From Phoebastria nigripes (lineage: Eukaryota > Chordata > Aves > Procellariiformes > Diomedeidae): a stretch of DNA of 64,000 nt. The position numbers were made by a program, and so were the translations under genes. Below are positions 11,887 to 25,098 of this stretch, piece by piece. Below the pieces are notes generated by a model. It did no database searches. It saw only the letters and a program-made list of their open reading frames with translations, and had not been told where the DNA came from. Where the stretch lies: contig JAYKAV010003066.1 of the NCBI GenBank assembly GCA_035582835.1, positions 2,180,977 through 2,244,976 on the forward strand, in the 5' to 3' direction. Within the stretch, counting starts at the first letter, position 1. Each line of letters starts with the position of its first letter.

Positions 11887-14800
11887 GAACTGATAGAAGT
11901 GCAGTAATAAAGATTTATTAGCATAACTGAGCAAATGCCTCAGCAACTGGTATATGGTAAAGGCCTGAAGGTTTTAGAAAGGCCATCCCTAACATGTACC
12001 ACCTCTAAGCAGTACCGAAAGGGTACAGTATATATACCAGACAGTGGTAGAAAAACTGCTGTAGGTCCTTCTTTGCAAAGATACTTAAGAAACTATGCTG
12101 CTGACAGTTTTCACATGACTCTCTAGCCATCTGCCTTAGAACAGAGGTACCAGACTCGAAAGAAAGTGAGAAGCTGACTGGTAAGTTTCTGAATTCTCTG
12201 ACAGTTATTTAAAACTGCTTTTCCATGTGCAATAATACCTGTTTTAGGAGCTGGGCCATCTGTCAGGAGATCAACTATAAAGGTGGGAATCTCCATTTCC
12301 ATTTGCACAAAGACTTCAGTCTGGCTTTGTTGCACATTGAGGTTTCAAGTCTTAAGCCTGACTGTTTCAGGAAAGGGTGCTACACTGCCTCCCTGCCTGG
12401 GTCACTGGGAGGGATGGGGAGGACAGGCAGAAAAGCACTGTGGAGATGGAGTCAGGGAAAGATCCATCTTCAGAACGGGAACGTTTGCTGAGAGCTCATG
12501 CTAGTGGGAGGGCATCACTTGTTCATCCTCCATGGCAGCAGCAGTTTGAAAGTATCAGGGATTTGTAGTGTGCAAACTGGGCCCAAAGGATACAGATTAG
12601 TGGGACGGGGTGCAGGTGAGGCTTTAAAAAATGCCTGGTGGATGAAATGTAATTGCGCATAGCCAAANCTGTCACAGTGCTATAACTCCCTTATATAGGC
12701 ATATCTATTTCTATTTAAATATGTATACAGAGATGCTCATGTGTCCCATTAAAACATGTTGGATTCATAAAAATGTGAGCCATACCGTAAGTCCTTAGTT
12801 GGGCTCAGAGCCAGTAGGATTTTTTTTGCAGCTAATTGTAAATCTTTGAATTTACTTTGACTCTTTCTTCATGAATTGATCCTTAGCTCTACACATATAT
12901 TTGTTACCATAATTAATCCTAAGGACACAATTTAATACNAGAAATAAGCCATTCACTTGATCTATTTGTTGTTTCTCTCTTTTTGTTGTGTGTGATCAGT
13001 CATCTACCTCCAAGGCTTTCCTATGGTCGCGGGATGGGATTGCCCCAGAAGGAAGGAATGAAGGATTTCCCCTCAGAATACGCCCTCTGTGTTGTTGTAC
13101 ACTCTCAGCCTCACGTTACGCCTGCTGAGGTGCAAGGAGGCATAAGACTTCCTCACCATGCTGAGGGAGACCTGATGGCTCCCAAATCCAAGGTTTCAGC
13201 CCTCNTTGCACAAACATACCTGCTCCTGTCCCAGTGCCTCTGCACCTTGCCTAGGAAAATAAACCTTTTAAGATGAACTTGAATAACAATTTGACATACC
13301 CCCTATACTATTGTTTGCTCATCGGTATATGTGTTTATACAGAGAATAGCCATTTCTTGAGCATCTGTGCAAACAAAAAATGTCACCCCCACAAAGGTTA
13401 TGAACAACACGTAACAAAAGTTACACATTTAGCAGTTATAAAGAAGAAAGGTTTGTGAATCTCGTGGAGTACTGGGCTCATTCTAGTAAAAACGAACCAA
13501 CGGACCTTGAAACCCAGACTTTGCAGTAAACCTGAATTGCATCGCCATTCACAAAAGAGAGCTCTGGCTTTGGGGAAGGGCACAGTTTTGTGGTTCCCTG
13601 TATCTGTTGGGCTGCACAAGACAGAAAGGAGACGGAGGACCTAGTTAAAAATAGCCGCTTTCTGCATTTGAATGACCAGCTCTCCACACGCTATATATGT
13701 CTTTCATTTTAAATAATACTTACCCCAAGGTCCAAATGAGTCAGTAGATGCGATCACAGCTACTAGTGTACAGCAGCTTATTTTAAGTGCTACAGGTACT
13801 TACTGCTTTCTCCTCTAATAAAACTTTCAAAAGGGCCTTCATGTGGCTGTTAAATTTTGATTTAGGTTCTTTCAAGTAAAGGCATTCTTCTCTCAACATA
13901 ACTCCTTTAGTAATAACTAAGTTTACTGATCCACTTGGCTATTGTCGCTGGAGGGCTTTCTGAGCAGAGATTAAAGATGCACCTTTCCAGTGTCGCTTTT
14001 TAGTTACTCGGGAGCATTTATGTCCTAAACCAAGTCTGCTTTTATGGACGTTGATTTTGCATTTCCTTTGCATCCAAATTCCTGCTAAGTGTGATGCCAG
14101 CCTGGCGTGCACGAGGGAAGTGGCATCAGACCCCAGGGCTCTCTGCCCTGACAGTACACTTAGGATAATTTAAGATTTTGAGTCTGACCCCTCCTACATC
14201 TGTACCGAAGCTTTTATACATGATGTCAGAATTTGGCACAGTTCCGGTTAGCAAAGTCAAATTGAGCTAAGCCTGAAGTCACAATCTTTGGAAACCAGAA
14301 CTTCACACAGTTCAGAACAAAAGAAGGGAAGTATTGATGGTATTCAGGATTCAGACTGAACACAGGTTTCCTGAACACACTCAGGGAGAACTAAGCTGGA
14401 ACACCAACAGAAGTCACTCGTAAACTGCTATATGAATGTGAGAGTTATTTACTGTCAACATATAGGACAGAGTGTTTTTAAAGACCTGGTTTTGGAAAAG
14501 CCCCTTTTGCCAGGCATCATTTTGTACCTCTACATTAACTCTCTCTGCAAGTTGCTGGCAAAAGTACAAATCTTGTACTTACCTTGTTAGCAGCAGATAG
14601 CTGAGTGTCACAGGGCTATGGTTTGTACTCACCATTAACGGTGGGCGCACCGTTAGTCCAGGACCTCAGTAGCCCGTGACTACAGTGGGATACAGAAATA
14701 CAAGAGCTTCTCTCTCCTGGATGCCTTTGGAACGTGTCGCCGGCACAAACATCCCAGGGCAGAAACTCAGCCCCATTTTGGTTCATTTGTAGTATGAGAG

Positions 14801-17800
14801 AGGAGAAATACCACGGGGGTTGTTACGTGTTACATCTGAGATGGTGACTGCAAAATCCAACCTACAAAGCCAAATTCTTTCTGTTCCTTTGGCCATTTTA
14901 GGTTGGTCTTGAGTGTTTATACTCAGTATGAAATGCCATAGTCTTTCAGGGTGGGAAGAAACAGCTTAAGGGTTGGAACTGAAACTACACTGAGGCTAGC
15001 TGATGGCCAAAGCTGTGACCCAAAAAGCCCCCAGGCAGCTGCCAGATAATACTGGAGGCACCTCCCTGCTTGACTCCAGCAGCAGCGTGCCGCTTCTGCA
15101 CACCTCTGGGGCCATTCCCAGCCTGAGCTGCTCAGCACGTCTCCTCAGCCCAAGGGCCTTTTAAAAATATGGTGGTGACCACATTTTATTTAATAGTTTC
15201 ATGGCAACAGTGCTCACTCAGGGAGTGGGAAGCCTCTGTCTGAGGACAGCCTGTGTTCACTAGGCCAACAGTACTTTGGGAGGAGTACATTTGCTACTAC
15301 TTACATTTGCTAATGAAGGTGGACCATCATTACTGCCTTGGCCAGCAAGGATGCACTGATTTTGTTTCTTATCCTGCCAGTATTTAATGAAAAATGCACA
15401 AATAGCTCTTGGCATATGGGCCACAACTGCCCTATGTCAGGCGAGTATTCTAACCACTAAAATACAGTGTCCTGCTGCAACACACTCCATCTCTTCCACA
15501 GTCTCCACGTGTTCAGCCAAGCCTTTATAGAAAAGTGTTAGCTCCACTGATGCTTTGGAAGCAAAGGCGGGGAATTTTTGCCCTATAAAGGAGACTAAAT
15601 GGACAGAGGCATCTGCCTCAGCCTTTTGGGATATATCTAAATCTTGGAGTATAAGATTGCTATAAACCGCTCTTCATGGCCCCTCCTCAGCATGCTCAAC
15701 ATTTGGGATGCCATGTGAGAAGGCCTAACTCCATATATTCTGCATAACAGTCCCTGGGCTGACTCTGTTTCAGAGGTCTGAATTCAATTTGGGCAGAACT
15801 TGCAGGATCCTCAGCTTATGGGCAAACACCCATTTTACTAGGGTTTGAACTAGAGTTTAAATTTTTTATATATCAGATTCCTGCCTTGCCCATGTGCATG
15901 GTTTTTATCCATGATAAACACAAGGCCACTTTCCACCTCACTGGAAAAAAAGATGTTTAATTTGAAAAATGATAATAAAGCAGCATAAACAATGGGAATA
16001 AAACAAGAGCTGAGACCAAGATTCCTGCTATAATGCAAAAAACTTTTGAAAGAAAAGTCAAATAAAAATATACATCATTCTAATTTCTGANGTATTTAGG
16101 TTGTTCTTTCTGAACACAAACATTTAATAATTTTAATTACTACAGAATCCTCATAAATCTAGAGGACTTCCACACAGTTGAACAAAACTGTCTTCATCAG
16201 TCTGGAAGATTATGGCCACCTGTTGACAACAAAGCTTAATCTAACCCAGCCTTCAGAGACTTTTAATTATCAGCAAGCAATTCACGTGCATGCATGTGGG
16301 TGTTCAGCTCTGCTTTGGACGTAAATGCCTACCCTTTCTTTTGCCCTTTTAACTATAGTGCACCATAAATAAACACAAAGCATTTCCTTCCTAGAGCACT
16401 TTGTTCCATTTTTTACTTCTTACTTAGACTTTTGTTTTTTAACTAGAAGCTACTTGTTGATTTATAAGCTGCAATTTTCTTATGGTGTTAAAAATTTCCT
16501 GCTATACAGCATCCTACATTTCCCCTACCAAGCAAGGATGGCAGGTCTTCAGTCTTAATATTACGTCCTCATCTATTTATGTATGACAGTTTTTTGTGGA
16601 AACTTCTATCCTTTTCATTTTGATGAAGGACACCTTTAGGAGATCATGTACAGTTAGTCTNCTGTGTATGTGCTGTTCATGCAGCACCCAGCATGTCCTG
16701 GCTTCTCATTCGAGGATAAAAGAAGGACCAGTGCCTGCTTTAGAAAGCCTAAACCTAAGGAAAAACACGAATGGAAAGAAAAGAAACAGGACATGAAAAT
16801 CTTAACTGGGTTGGAGGTTGGCCATGTCCTGCTTACTCAAGAGGCTTTTGTTTTGATTTTCTCCTCTGGAAATGTGGCCGAGGCAGTCATGCCGCCTGCA
16901 AGTGTTTTTCGNGAGGTGTCTCACTAACAACTTTTGAACCCTGGCCAAAGGGGCACCCCTGGACTTCAGCTCAAAGCACACAACACAAGTGGCTGGATAC
17001 CCTCTGAGATGTTCAGGGTGTATAAGCCCAGGGGCAGGCACAGAGGGACACGTCGTGAGGGTCAGAGGGTCGTACAGGACCAAGAGGCCAGAGCAAGACC
17101 TCAGCAGAGGAAGGAGAATGCCAGAGGAAGGATTTAGGGAGAGCCAGGAGGGAGGCGGGTAATAAATGCTGCAGCATTTTAACTCCTCAAATAGCAACTG
17201 TGCTTTCAGCAAGACATGAATTAAGCCCAACCTTATGGTGACTTTACAAATAAAAGATAACTTTTTAATTAATTGCACAGTGAACAAGAGAGAAATGAAC
17301 GCTTCTTTTCTATAATGATGATGTGCGTTTGGTAGTGCTCTCCTGCTGCCCAAATAAATGGCAGGCAGTGTGTTGTGGTGCTCTGGCAGCGCTTCTGGAA
17401 TTGGATTATCTCCCTTCCTCCACTTGGCATCGCAAAACAGTCACTCTTAATTGTGCCTTCTATCTGATTATTAACCACTGCTTCTGATCATGCTCCATCT
17501 CTTCCCTCATCTGCTTTTCATCTTTTGCATTGCCTCTCTATAATTGCAACAGACCTGCCTCAAGGCCCCGAATTCTTTCCTATCATCTTCGGGTGCAACA
17601 GATTGTTTTGGGGATTTTGATGGTTCCACTTGTCTTAGTGCTGTTCATCTCTCGCCTGAAGCTCTGGCTTGTTGGGTTCTGACATTGGCCAAGAACAGGA
17701 GCAGTTCCTACGGGCGCTGGTGATCTGAACTCTACCTCAGGGGATGAAGATCCTGAACCAGCACGACCTGCATGTGGTGGCAGTCTTCAAATAGCTCGGC

Positions 17801-19623
17801 AGGACCAACAGTGAAGGTACTGTGAGCTACAAAATGGGAATCAGTTTTGGTACCACACTGCCCTGCCTGTCTTCAACAGGGCAAATATAAAACATAGTGG
17901 TGGCTGCCAGCCTGCAGATGTTAGATGAAGCAATGATTTTGCATCGTGGTCCAGAGGCACTGGCATAGTGTAAGCAGTGCATGGCACAGGCTGTAAAATG
18001 CACTCATAAGAAATGTTTCATATATGCAGTCATTGCCTTCTAAAAATCCTCACGCCAACCCTCCGCACAGCCAGACAGGAATTGCCTCAAAGTTATTTAA
18101 GTAAATACATTTCTTTTTTAAAATCCTAGGAGACAGCCAGCCCTCCTTGCCAGGAAGATGATTAGGCCATCACTTGGAGGCTGGAGCAGAGGAAAGGAAT
18201 AAATGAAAGAGATAATAAATCCATCTATTCATATTACAGATCATGAAAGGGGAAAAACTGGCAAGCACCTGGCACGCTGGTCTGGAAGTTGGGAAACAAG
18301 CAGGAAAGAGCTTGACTGGAGCCAGACTTCTCTGGAGGAGCAGAAAGACCCAAAATCCCTAAGTACTGCAAGTATCCTACCCAGTTAGATAGCAAATACT
18401 GAACGAAAATAAAATTCCTATTGGCTGAGTTATTAGTTCACTAAATAATACCCAGCAGCAGCCAGCTCTGAGCTGCAGTGCTGAGTAGCAATGCTGGAAG
18501 TTTCAGACAGGGAAACTGAATACCGAGTCTGTATTGCTGCTATTGATTACTTTGCTTTCATTTATAAATAATGCTGGGTTGCTTAGGCTGCCAGTTAGGA
18601 GTGCTAAGACTATCCAGGGTGATATCTCATTCCTTTAGAAAGACTTGGTTTAATACATTATACGCTTTAAAGGGCATCACTGCAGAAAAAGGCAATAAAG
18701 CCACAAAGCAAGAATCAGTTGCATGGAAAAAATGAGTTTTCATCCCGTATCAGGAGGAATCTGAGATCTTCTTTCTTTTTTCCTGGGTGAAAACAGAGAT
18801 ACCTAGCTCCCAAATAGTCAGTCACCAAGAAGTTGAGCTGACCTGCGGAAATGCTCTGGTGTTTTGGATCCTGGTTCCAGAGTCACATTCACTGAACTGA
18901 GAANGCACATCCACACATCCTGATGAGGCCTGTGATACAAGAGCTAGTACCTGGCAGAAGTACTTCTCTGATGTGGGAATATACAGTACATCTACATCTA
19001 CACAGGCACACCCACGCATATGCACAGTGTTCAAAGACCGGTGAGCTTGGGTTAGACGAGGTAAATAAAGTACAGGGGTTTGCATGTGCAGCTACAAATG
19101 AAAATCCTCCATCCAGCTGATTTGCCTGTTGAAACCTGGGAGAGGTTTGGCCCCTTTGAAATTGAGNCCCTTTTAAGTGAGATGTCTACTGTTCTTTCGC
19201 ACTCCAAAATGGACATCAGAGGCACCAAATTCATGGTTTTTTATAGTCTCTATGTTATGAATAATTGTAAGGCCCTTTTCTTTTGCAGGTTATTGTTAGC
19301 TGATATGCAGATAACATATCTGTCCATACAACATCTGTAGGTCCAGCCTTGTGTGATAACTCTGNCTGCAATGCAGGGATGTTCTTCCACTTGTTTAAGA
19401 GGAAGAGCATTGCCTGGGAAAGCCCCGCTCAATCCACTCTTTAGCCAATGAATGCCTGGAGGTTTCTTAAATCAGGTTATTTTTCTCCTTTTTGTTCTCT
19501 TGGGGGGATGTTTATCCTTGTTTCCCCTGGAGCTGAAACTTGTGCAGTTGTGCTGCCTATCAATCCCCTGTAATAACATTTGAACCCAGNGGCCAAACGT
19601 AATCACACTTGGCAGAGGGCTGG
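11887..19623. other. Intergenic stretch between LTR 1 and LTR 2
   Basis: No gene recognised. The longest open frame, minus strand 16802-17353 (183 codons, crossing one N), has no domain I know and an amino-acid mix typical of random translation. Single N bases occur at 12667, 12939, 13205, 16091, 16661, 16912, 18904, 19167, 19365 and 19590. Confidence 0.4.
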
Positions 19624-19628
19624 ACCTC

Positions 19629-20188
19629 TGTCCTGGTTTCAGCTGGGACAGAGTTAATTTTTTTTTTCCNNNNNNNNNNNNNNNNNNNNNNNNNNNNNNN
19701 NNNNNNNNNNNNNNNNNNNNNNNNNNNNNNNNNNNNNNNNNNNNNNNNNNNNNNNNNNNNNNNNNNNNNNNNNNNNNNNNNNNNNNNNNNNNNNNNNNNN
19801 NNNNNNNNNNNNNNNNNNNNNNNNNNNNNNNNNNNNNNNNNNNNNNNNNNNNNNNNNNNNNNNNNNNNNNNNNNNNNNNNNNNNNNNNNNNNNNNNNNNN
19901 NNNNNNNNNNNNNNNNNNNNNNNNNNNNNNNNNNNNNNNGTTACGCGTGATGGAGCCCTGCTTTCCTGGAGATGGCCGAACACCTGCCTGCNGATGGGAA
20001 GTAGTGAAGGAATTCCTTGTTTTGCTTTGCTTGCGTGCGCGGCTTTTGCTTTACCTATTAAACTGTCTTTATCTCAACCCATGAGTTTTCTCACTTTTAC
20101 CCTTCCGATTCTCTCCCCCATCCCACCTGGGGGGAGTGAGCGAGCGGCTGTGTGGTGCTTAGTTGCTGGCTGGGGTTAAACCACGACA
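19629..20188 (+). mobile_element. Solo LTR 2, avian ERVL-like (interrupted by an assembly gap)
   Basis: Starts TGTCCTGGTTTCAGCTGGGA and ends GGTTAAACCACGACA, with the perfect 5-bp duplication ACCTC at 19624-19628 and 20189-20193. Bases 19670-19939 are N, hiding most of the U3 region. The visible 3' part is nearly identical to the matching part of LTR 3, including the block beginning GATGGAGCCCTGC, which is absent from LTRs 1 and 4. LTRs 2 and 3 therefore form one subfamily. The gap size is close to the 280-odd bases expected from LTR 3, so a solo LTR is likely and no internal provirus is implied. Confidence 0.88.
19670..19939. other. Assembly gap (270 N)
   Basis: A continuous run of N within LTR 2. 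Repeats of this family are a plausible reason for the assembly break. Nothing can be said about its content. Confidence 0.99.
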
Positions 20189-20193
20189 ACCTC

Positions 20194-23100
20194 TCAAGGA
20201 TAACACAGCTGGGCAAAGAGGCAACCAGCTAATGAAGGGAGAGGGAGTAAGTTAGTGCATTCATTGCAGAAGGGTTTCAAGGAAAGAGCAACCACATCAA
20301 GAGGCACCAGAGAAGTTACACAGGGGAGAGAAACACAGGAAACAGCCTCTGCCAACTCTGCTCATCACAGAGTGGCTTGTCTGAGGAGCGTTAACTTCAA
20401 AAANCCAGATGGACCATTCACACTGACAACATCAAGTACATGTCTGCATGTAGATTAATTGCCTCCCTGTCTTTCAGCCTCCCAATAAATTCACAAACAG
20501 ATGAGGTGTGCTGGACTAGTTCAGGCCGGCTCAGTTTTATTTTATCCACAGAATCAGATTTGTTCTTCTTTTGAGAATAACTTGAATAGACAGTATTCAG
20601 GAGGCATCCCTGGAACTGTTCCCTTCAAGAATCAATTGCTGAGTGCTTATAGCCAACCACTTACAGAAAAGGAATATCTAGTGAAAAGTAAAAAGTAAGT
20701 GAACTTTCCTCCTCTCTTGTTATGGATTGTGCTTCTCAAACAGTCTATGCCATTATACAGAAGAGGACAGCATTTGTTCTCCACGCAGTCNATATGGCAT
20801 AGTCAAGTTGAACACAAGTGGTGGTGTACCGGCTGGTTTCCTGAATACAAAGCAAATATGCTGATTTGTGTCACAATATCTCATCAATGTCCTGGAAAAA
20901 TTGTGAAGCCCGCTGAAGGGAATTATGGTGGACTGCAGGTATAGGAAGGGGGAAGCAAAGTTTTCCATCAAAACCCAGCAAAGTGACATGCAGCAGCCGG
21001 TAATACCTCCCTGGGCAGGTTAGTGCTGCTTGCAGGGGGACCTTCTCTCGGCAAGAAACAAGGNTTTACACTTCCTTATTATGAAAGGACATCTGATAGC
21101 CCAGATTGCTCTACCAGGCAATCTATCATTTATTTATTGGGCTTTAATGGGATTGAATATCTGTCTGCCCCTCCTGGATGCATCCTGCTTTCTGCTCTGC
21201 AAGTGACTGATAGGCACCGTTAATATTGCGGTGGACAGATACATTGATTTTAGGGGGAGGAGATGTTTCTTAAGTTGAATACTGTGTGCTTCTCCCCACA
21301 TCCAGAAAGCTACAGCAGAACTGGAAAAGATGCGGAGATGCATCAGAATGCATCTGTGCATCGGCAGTGAGGATGATCAAAAGTACCAAGTGGCCTCTGC
21401 ACCAGAAACCACTAAATNGAGGAGGGATCTTCTGTTTGAAGAGGACATGAGCAGGGGTGGTGTGAGGGACATCAGTAACACCACGAATGGCAGGAAGAAA
21501 GCCAGCGGGGGACAGCTGCCGGCTGTCTCTTCTAATCCAAGAAGCACAGGGCAGCAAGCGAGCCTGTCAGGCAGCAGTTTTAAAGGACAGAAAAATGCCT
21601 GTGTACATAATATGCAGGTAATCTGTGGGCTGCCTTGCCAGAGGCCTTTTGTAGGCTAAAAGGTCACCAGAGCTCAGAAAGCACCCAGACCTGTTGAAAA
21701 GAGAGTCATCACCACTGGTTCAGATGGTAGAAGTGTCCCTCTGTCCCCTTATCCCTCGGGGGCATTTGGGTCTGTGTCTTACGCCCAGGCATGATGGCAG
21801 GCAGCTGGACGAAGGCTGCCAGGAACCCCACAGCTGCCTCCCACCCCCAGCCCAGCCCACTGTGGCTGCTTGAGCGTGGGGCTTCCTGACCCACAGCACA
21901 CGGCGGGGCTGGATGATGCCAGAGGGGGCCCCTCTTGTGTCTCGCTGGGAGTGGTCTTAGGATGTGGAGCAGTTCCCCATCTGGTGGGTGTTGGACCAAN
22001 GGCCCCCACAGGGCTCAGGCACTTGAGCTGGGGAAAAACCCACATCATAGCTGTTCTGCGATGTCCTGCAACCCATTTGTACAGAAAACCCAAAAAGTAA
22101 TTTGAATGCAAAGCNTGTGTGCTGGGCAGACCATCCCCTCATCCCAGCCTCCAAGCCCCCTCCTGGGGCCTTGAACACACATGATCATGTTCAGCTCGTT
22201 CAGCACCCCGTGCATGCGCTGGTGACACCTTATATGCCCTCCTCAGGTTCCTCCTCAAATAGTCAGGCTTACATTATTTAATGATTCCATCGGTTTGGTG
22301 GCAACCGAAAAGCCTGTACGAGACCAACCTTGAGAGCTGAAAGGGAGGGACACTGCAAAAGCAGCACTGAAAGGCGTCCTGCTGGAGTCAACAGCATCCA
22401 CGACCCAGAGTTTCTGGATGTCTGTTGTAAGAGCTAACAGCTGTACTGTTACTGGAGGAAAATAAGAATAATATCTTGTAGGAAAGCAAATCATAATTTC
22501 CTGAATATAATGTATTAGCTAAGGTCACTTTTCTTCCTTGTGTAAAACTCTTCTTAAAGTCAACATAGGTGCTGCANGTAGGGAGGTCCCGATGGAGTTA
22601 ATAAAACTGGGTTGTCTTTAGCCATCTGAACTTAGCAAATCCATTAAACCAATGAGAGAAGAAGACAAGGGAAATCTATTGATTTTGAATATTTAAAAAT
22701 AAATTTAAAATAACTAAAATGTAAAAACATTTTACTTTCGCATATTCACTGCATGACTTGCATTTCTTAGAACCTAAGAAACAACAGGCAATAGAGACCT
22801 AAGAAGATGTCCAGTCCATATCCTTGCTGGTGAAAATGTTTGGCAGCACTTGCCCTGTTGGCTGAGAGGCTGTGCTTTCAGTACTGTCCCCGAAAGACTC
22901 TTCCTTACCCTTTCCACACTGCTTCATACTGCTGCTGGAGGCCAGAGAAAGCCCTCCTGGTTGCTCCTACTCCTCGCTATACAACACATGCCATGAAATT
23001 CCACCAGTCTTTGCTACAGTGATCGCCTAGCTTACATTTTCAGAAGCTATTTACAATTGATCTGAAAACCTGTGGATAAAGTTATGCCCCAAGGAGGGCA

Positions 23101-24820
23101 TAAGCACATAAAATGTTGATAGTCAGCACTTCACACCCAGCTCTGGAGAAATTTAATTTCCCTAGCTTTCAGGCAGTAAAGTCCCTAAGTATCCGTAAAA
23201 ACAGCTTCAATGGAAAATGAACCTTACTTTAGAATATAGAAGTTTTTCTATTAATCATGCCCTTTCTGCAAGGTGACCAATAATGAATGGTCAAACACAC
23301 CAGTATCAAAAAGCTCTGCCTTTCTGCTTCCTGCTCTGTGCAAAGGACACCTGTACAGGCACGTGTCCTCACCCTCAGAAGCAGGTCTGATTTTGCTGGA
23401 GGGCCCTCCCACAGCAGCTATTACTCCCATGTTCAATCAATGCCCTGACAGGTTTCTCCATCTGCTGCTCTTCACTCTGAATCTTTGCACCTGTGACGTG
23501 TTCTGGAAATACAGTGCCAGATTACAATCTGCCATCTCATCTATTCTCACTGTCTAGGAGGAAGGCATGTATTGACCAAATTAGCCCTTAGTGCTTCAGA
23601 TCACTGCAATTGCACATGCGCATCCATGAAATGTGTAGTTTGAAAAGCAACTTCTAACAGCTACCACACACACTCAGCTTTTACTCCATATTGTGCAGGT
23701 AAGAGAGGGGGATCAATGCTGTATAGTGCTGAGTGCTAGTGATTATTGATCCTCTTGATTGTCTGGCTGAAATTACATTGATTTATAAAAATGTTTGCAG
23801 AAATGCTTAGGAAGGAGAAGACACATGCACATGCCTTCCTCATGGACACAAATAAAGAGAGGAGAAGTGCTGTCAGCCTATATCCGCACTCCCCCTCCCA
23901 TACCCCCAACAACATAGGATCCAAACAACTAGACTTCATGTGTTTCGATGAAATGAGACCACATACGAGTCAGTGATGGGGGTATATTTATATACATAGC
24001 TACCCCGTTTCTGTCCAGTATGTCTGGGGGTATGGGAGCTCTGGATGAGTGTTGGTATCTGTTAGTGAGTCCTGCAATGAACTGGTGGAGATGTAAACAG
24101 GAATTCAACTAGGAACACTCTGGACATTTACAAAAATTATTTTAGATTACTTCCTACATAAGACAAGAGTTTTAGCAAGCCCAAACTTTTCAGGCCCTTA
24201 GTAGACAGCAAACACTTTTCAGCGTATGCATTGCCAGCAAGCATGTGCTCACTTGCTGAGCACGAGCACATCCTCTTTGCAGGGCTTTTGGCTGGCAGCC
24301 TATGGGGAATACTCACTACTGAGCACAAGTAATGCACTTTGCCTTGTGGTCTGGGCCCTGACAGCCTCTCAAGCAGTTAATATGACTGAGGTGGAAACCC
24401 TCCAAAGCAGCAACTTTAGTACAACCTGTGATGTGAAGACAGCTGCCATGTCCAGGAACAAGGTCAGATGGCCCCCCCAGAAGCATCCCATAGGCAGCAG
24501 CACAAGACAGACAAAGCTGGAGGGAGGCAAACAGCAGTGGGATATGGGGTGGGAGAGGCAGCTTCCTCATGTGAGGCAGTTTCCTCAGGTGAGCAGCAGG
24601 ATCTCAGAGCAGCTGGAAAAGCAGAGGGGAGAGGCAAGGAAGTAGAAGGTGAAACACAGGAGAGAAACAGAGCAGCAGACAGAGAAGGAGGGAGAAAGCG
24701 TGAGCAACCTCAACAGGGAACAAAACTGCGTTCTTTGCTATCCTCAAGGTGCATCAAAAGCTTTCCTTTCTCTCCCAAAGTTCATCAGCTTCATCCAGGT
24801 CTCAGTGCCAGAGCTCTGGG
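20194..24820. other. Intergenic stretch between LTR 2 and the CR1 element
   Basis: No gene or named repeat recognised. Open frames such as plus 24226-24645 (139 codons) show no domain. Several single N bases (20404, 20791, 21064, 21418, 22000, 22115, 22577) are present. Confidence 0.4.
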
Positions 24821-24855
24821 TCATAGAATCATAGAATCATAGAATCATAGAATAG
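24821..24855 (-). repeat. CR1 3' terminal octamer array
   Basis: Four copies of TCATAGAA (plus strand) followed by TAG. CR1 elements typically end in short tandem repeats of an ATTCTATG-type unit rather than a poly(A) tail, and these mark the exact 3' end of the element. Confidence 0.92.
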
Positions 24856-25098
24856 TTTNGGTTGGAAGGGACCTTTAAAGGTCATCTAGTCCAACCCCAC
24901 TGCCGTGGGCAGGGACATCTTCAACTAGATCAGGTTGCTCAGGGCCCCGTCCAACCTGGCCTTGAATGTTTCCAGGGATCTACCACCTCTGGGCAACCTG
25001 TTCCAGTGTTTCCCCACCCTCAGCATAAAAAATTTCTTTCTTGTATCTAGTCTAAATCTACCCTCTTTTAGTTTAAAACCATTCCCCCTTGTCCTGTC

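Noticed and set aside
16802..17353. 183-codon minus-strand open frame
   Set aside because: No domain, no codon bias and it crosses an N; overlapping frames on the other strand are equally open.
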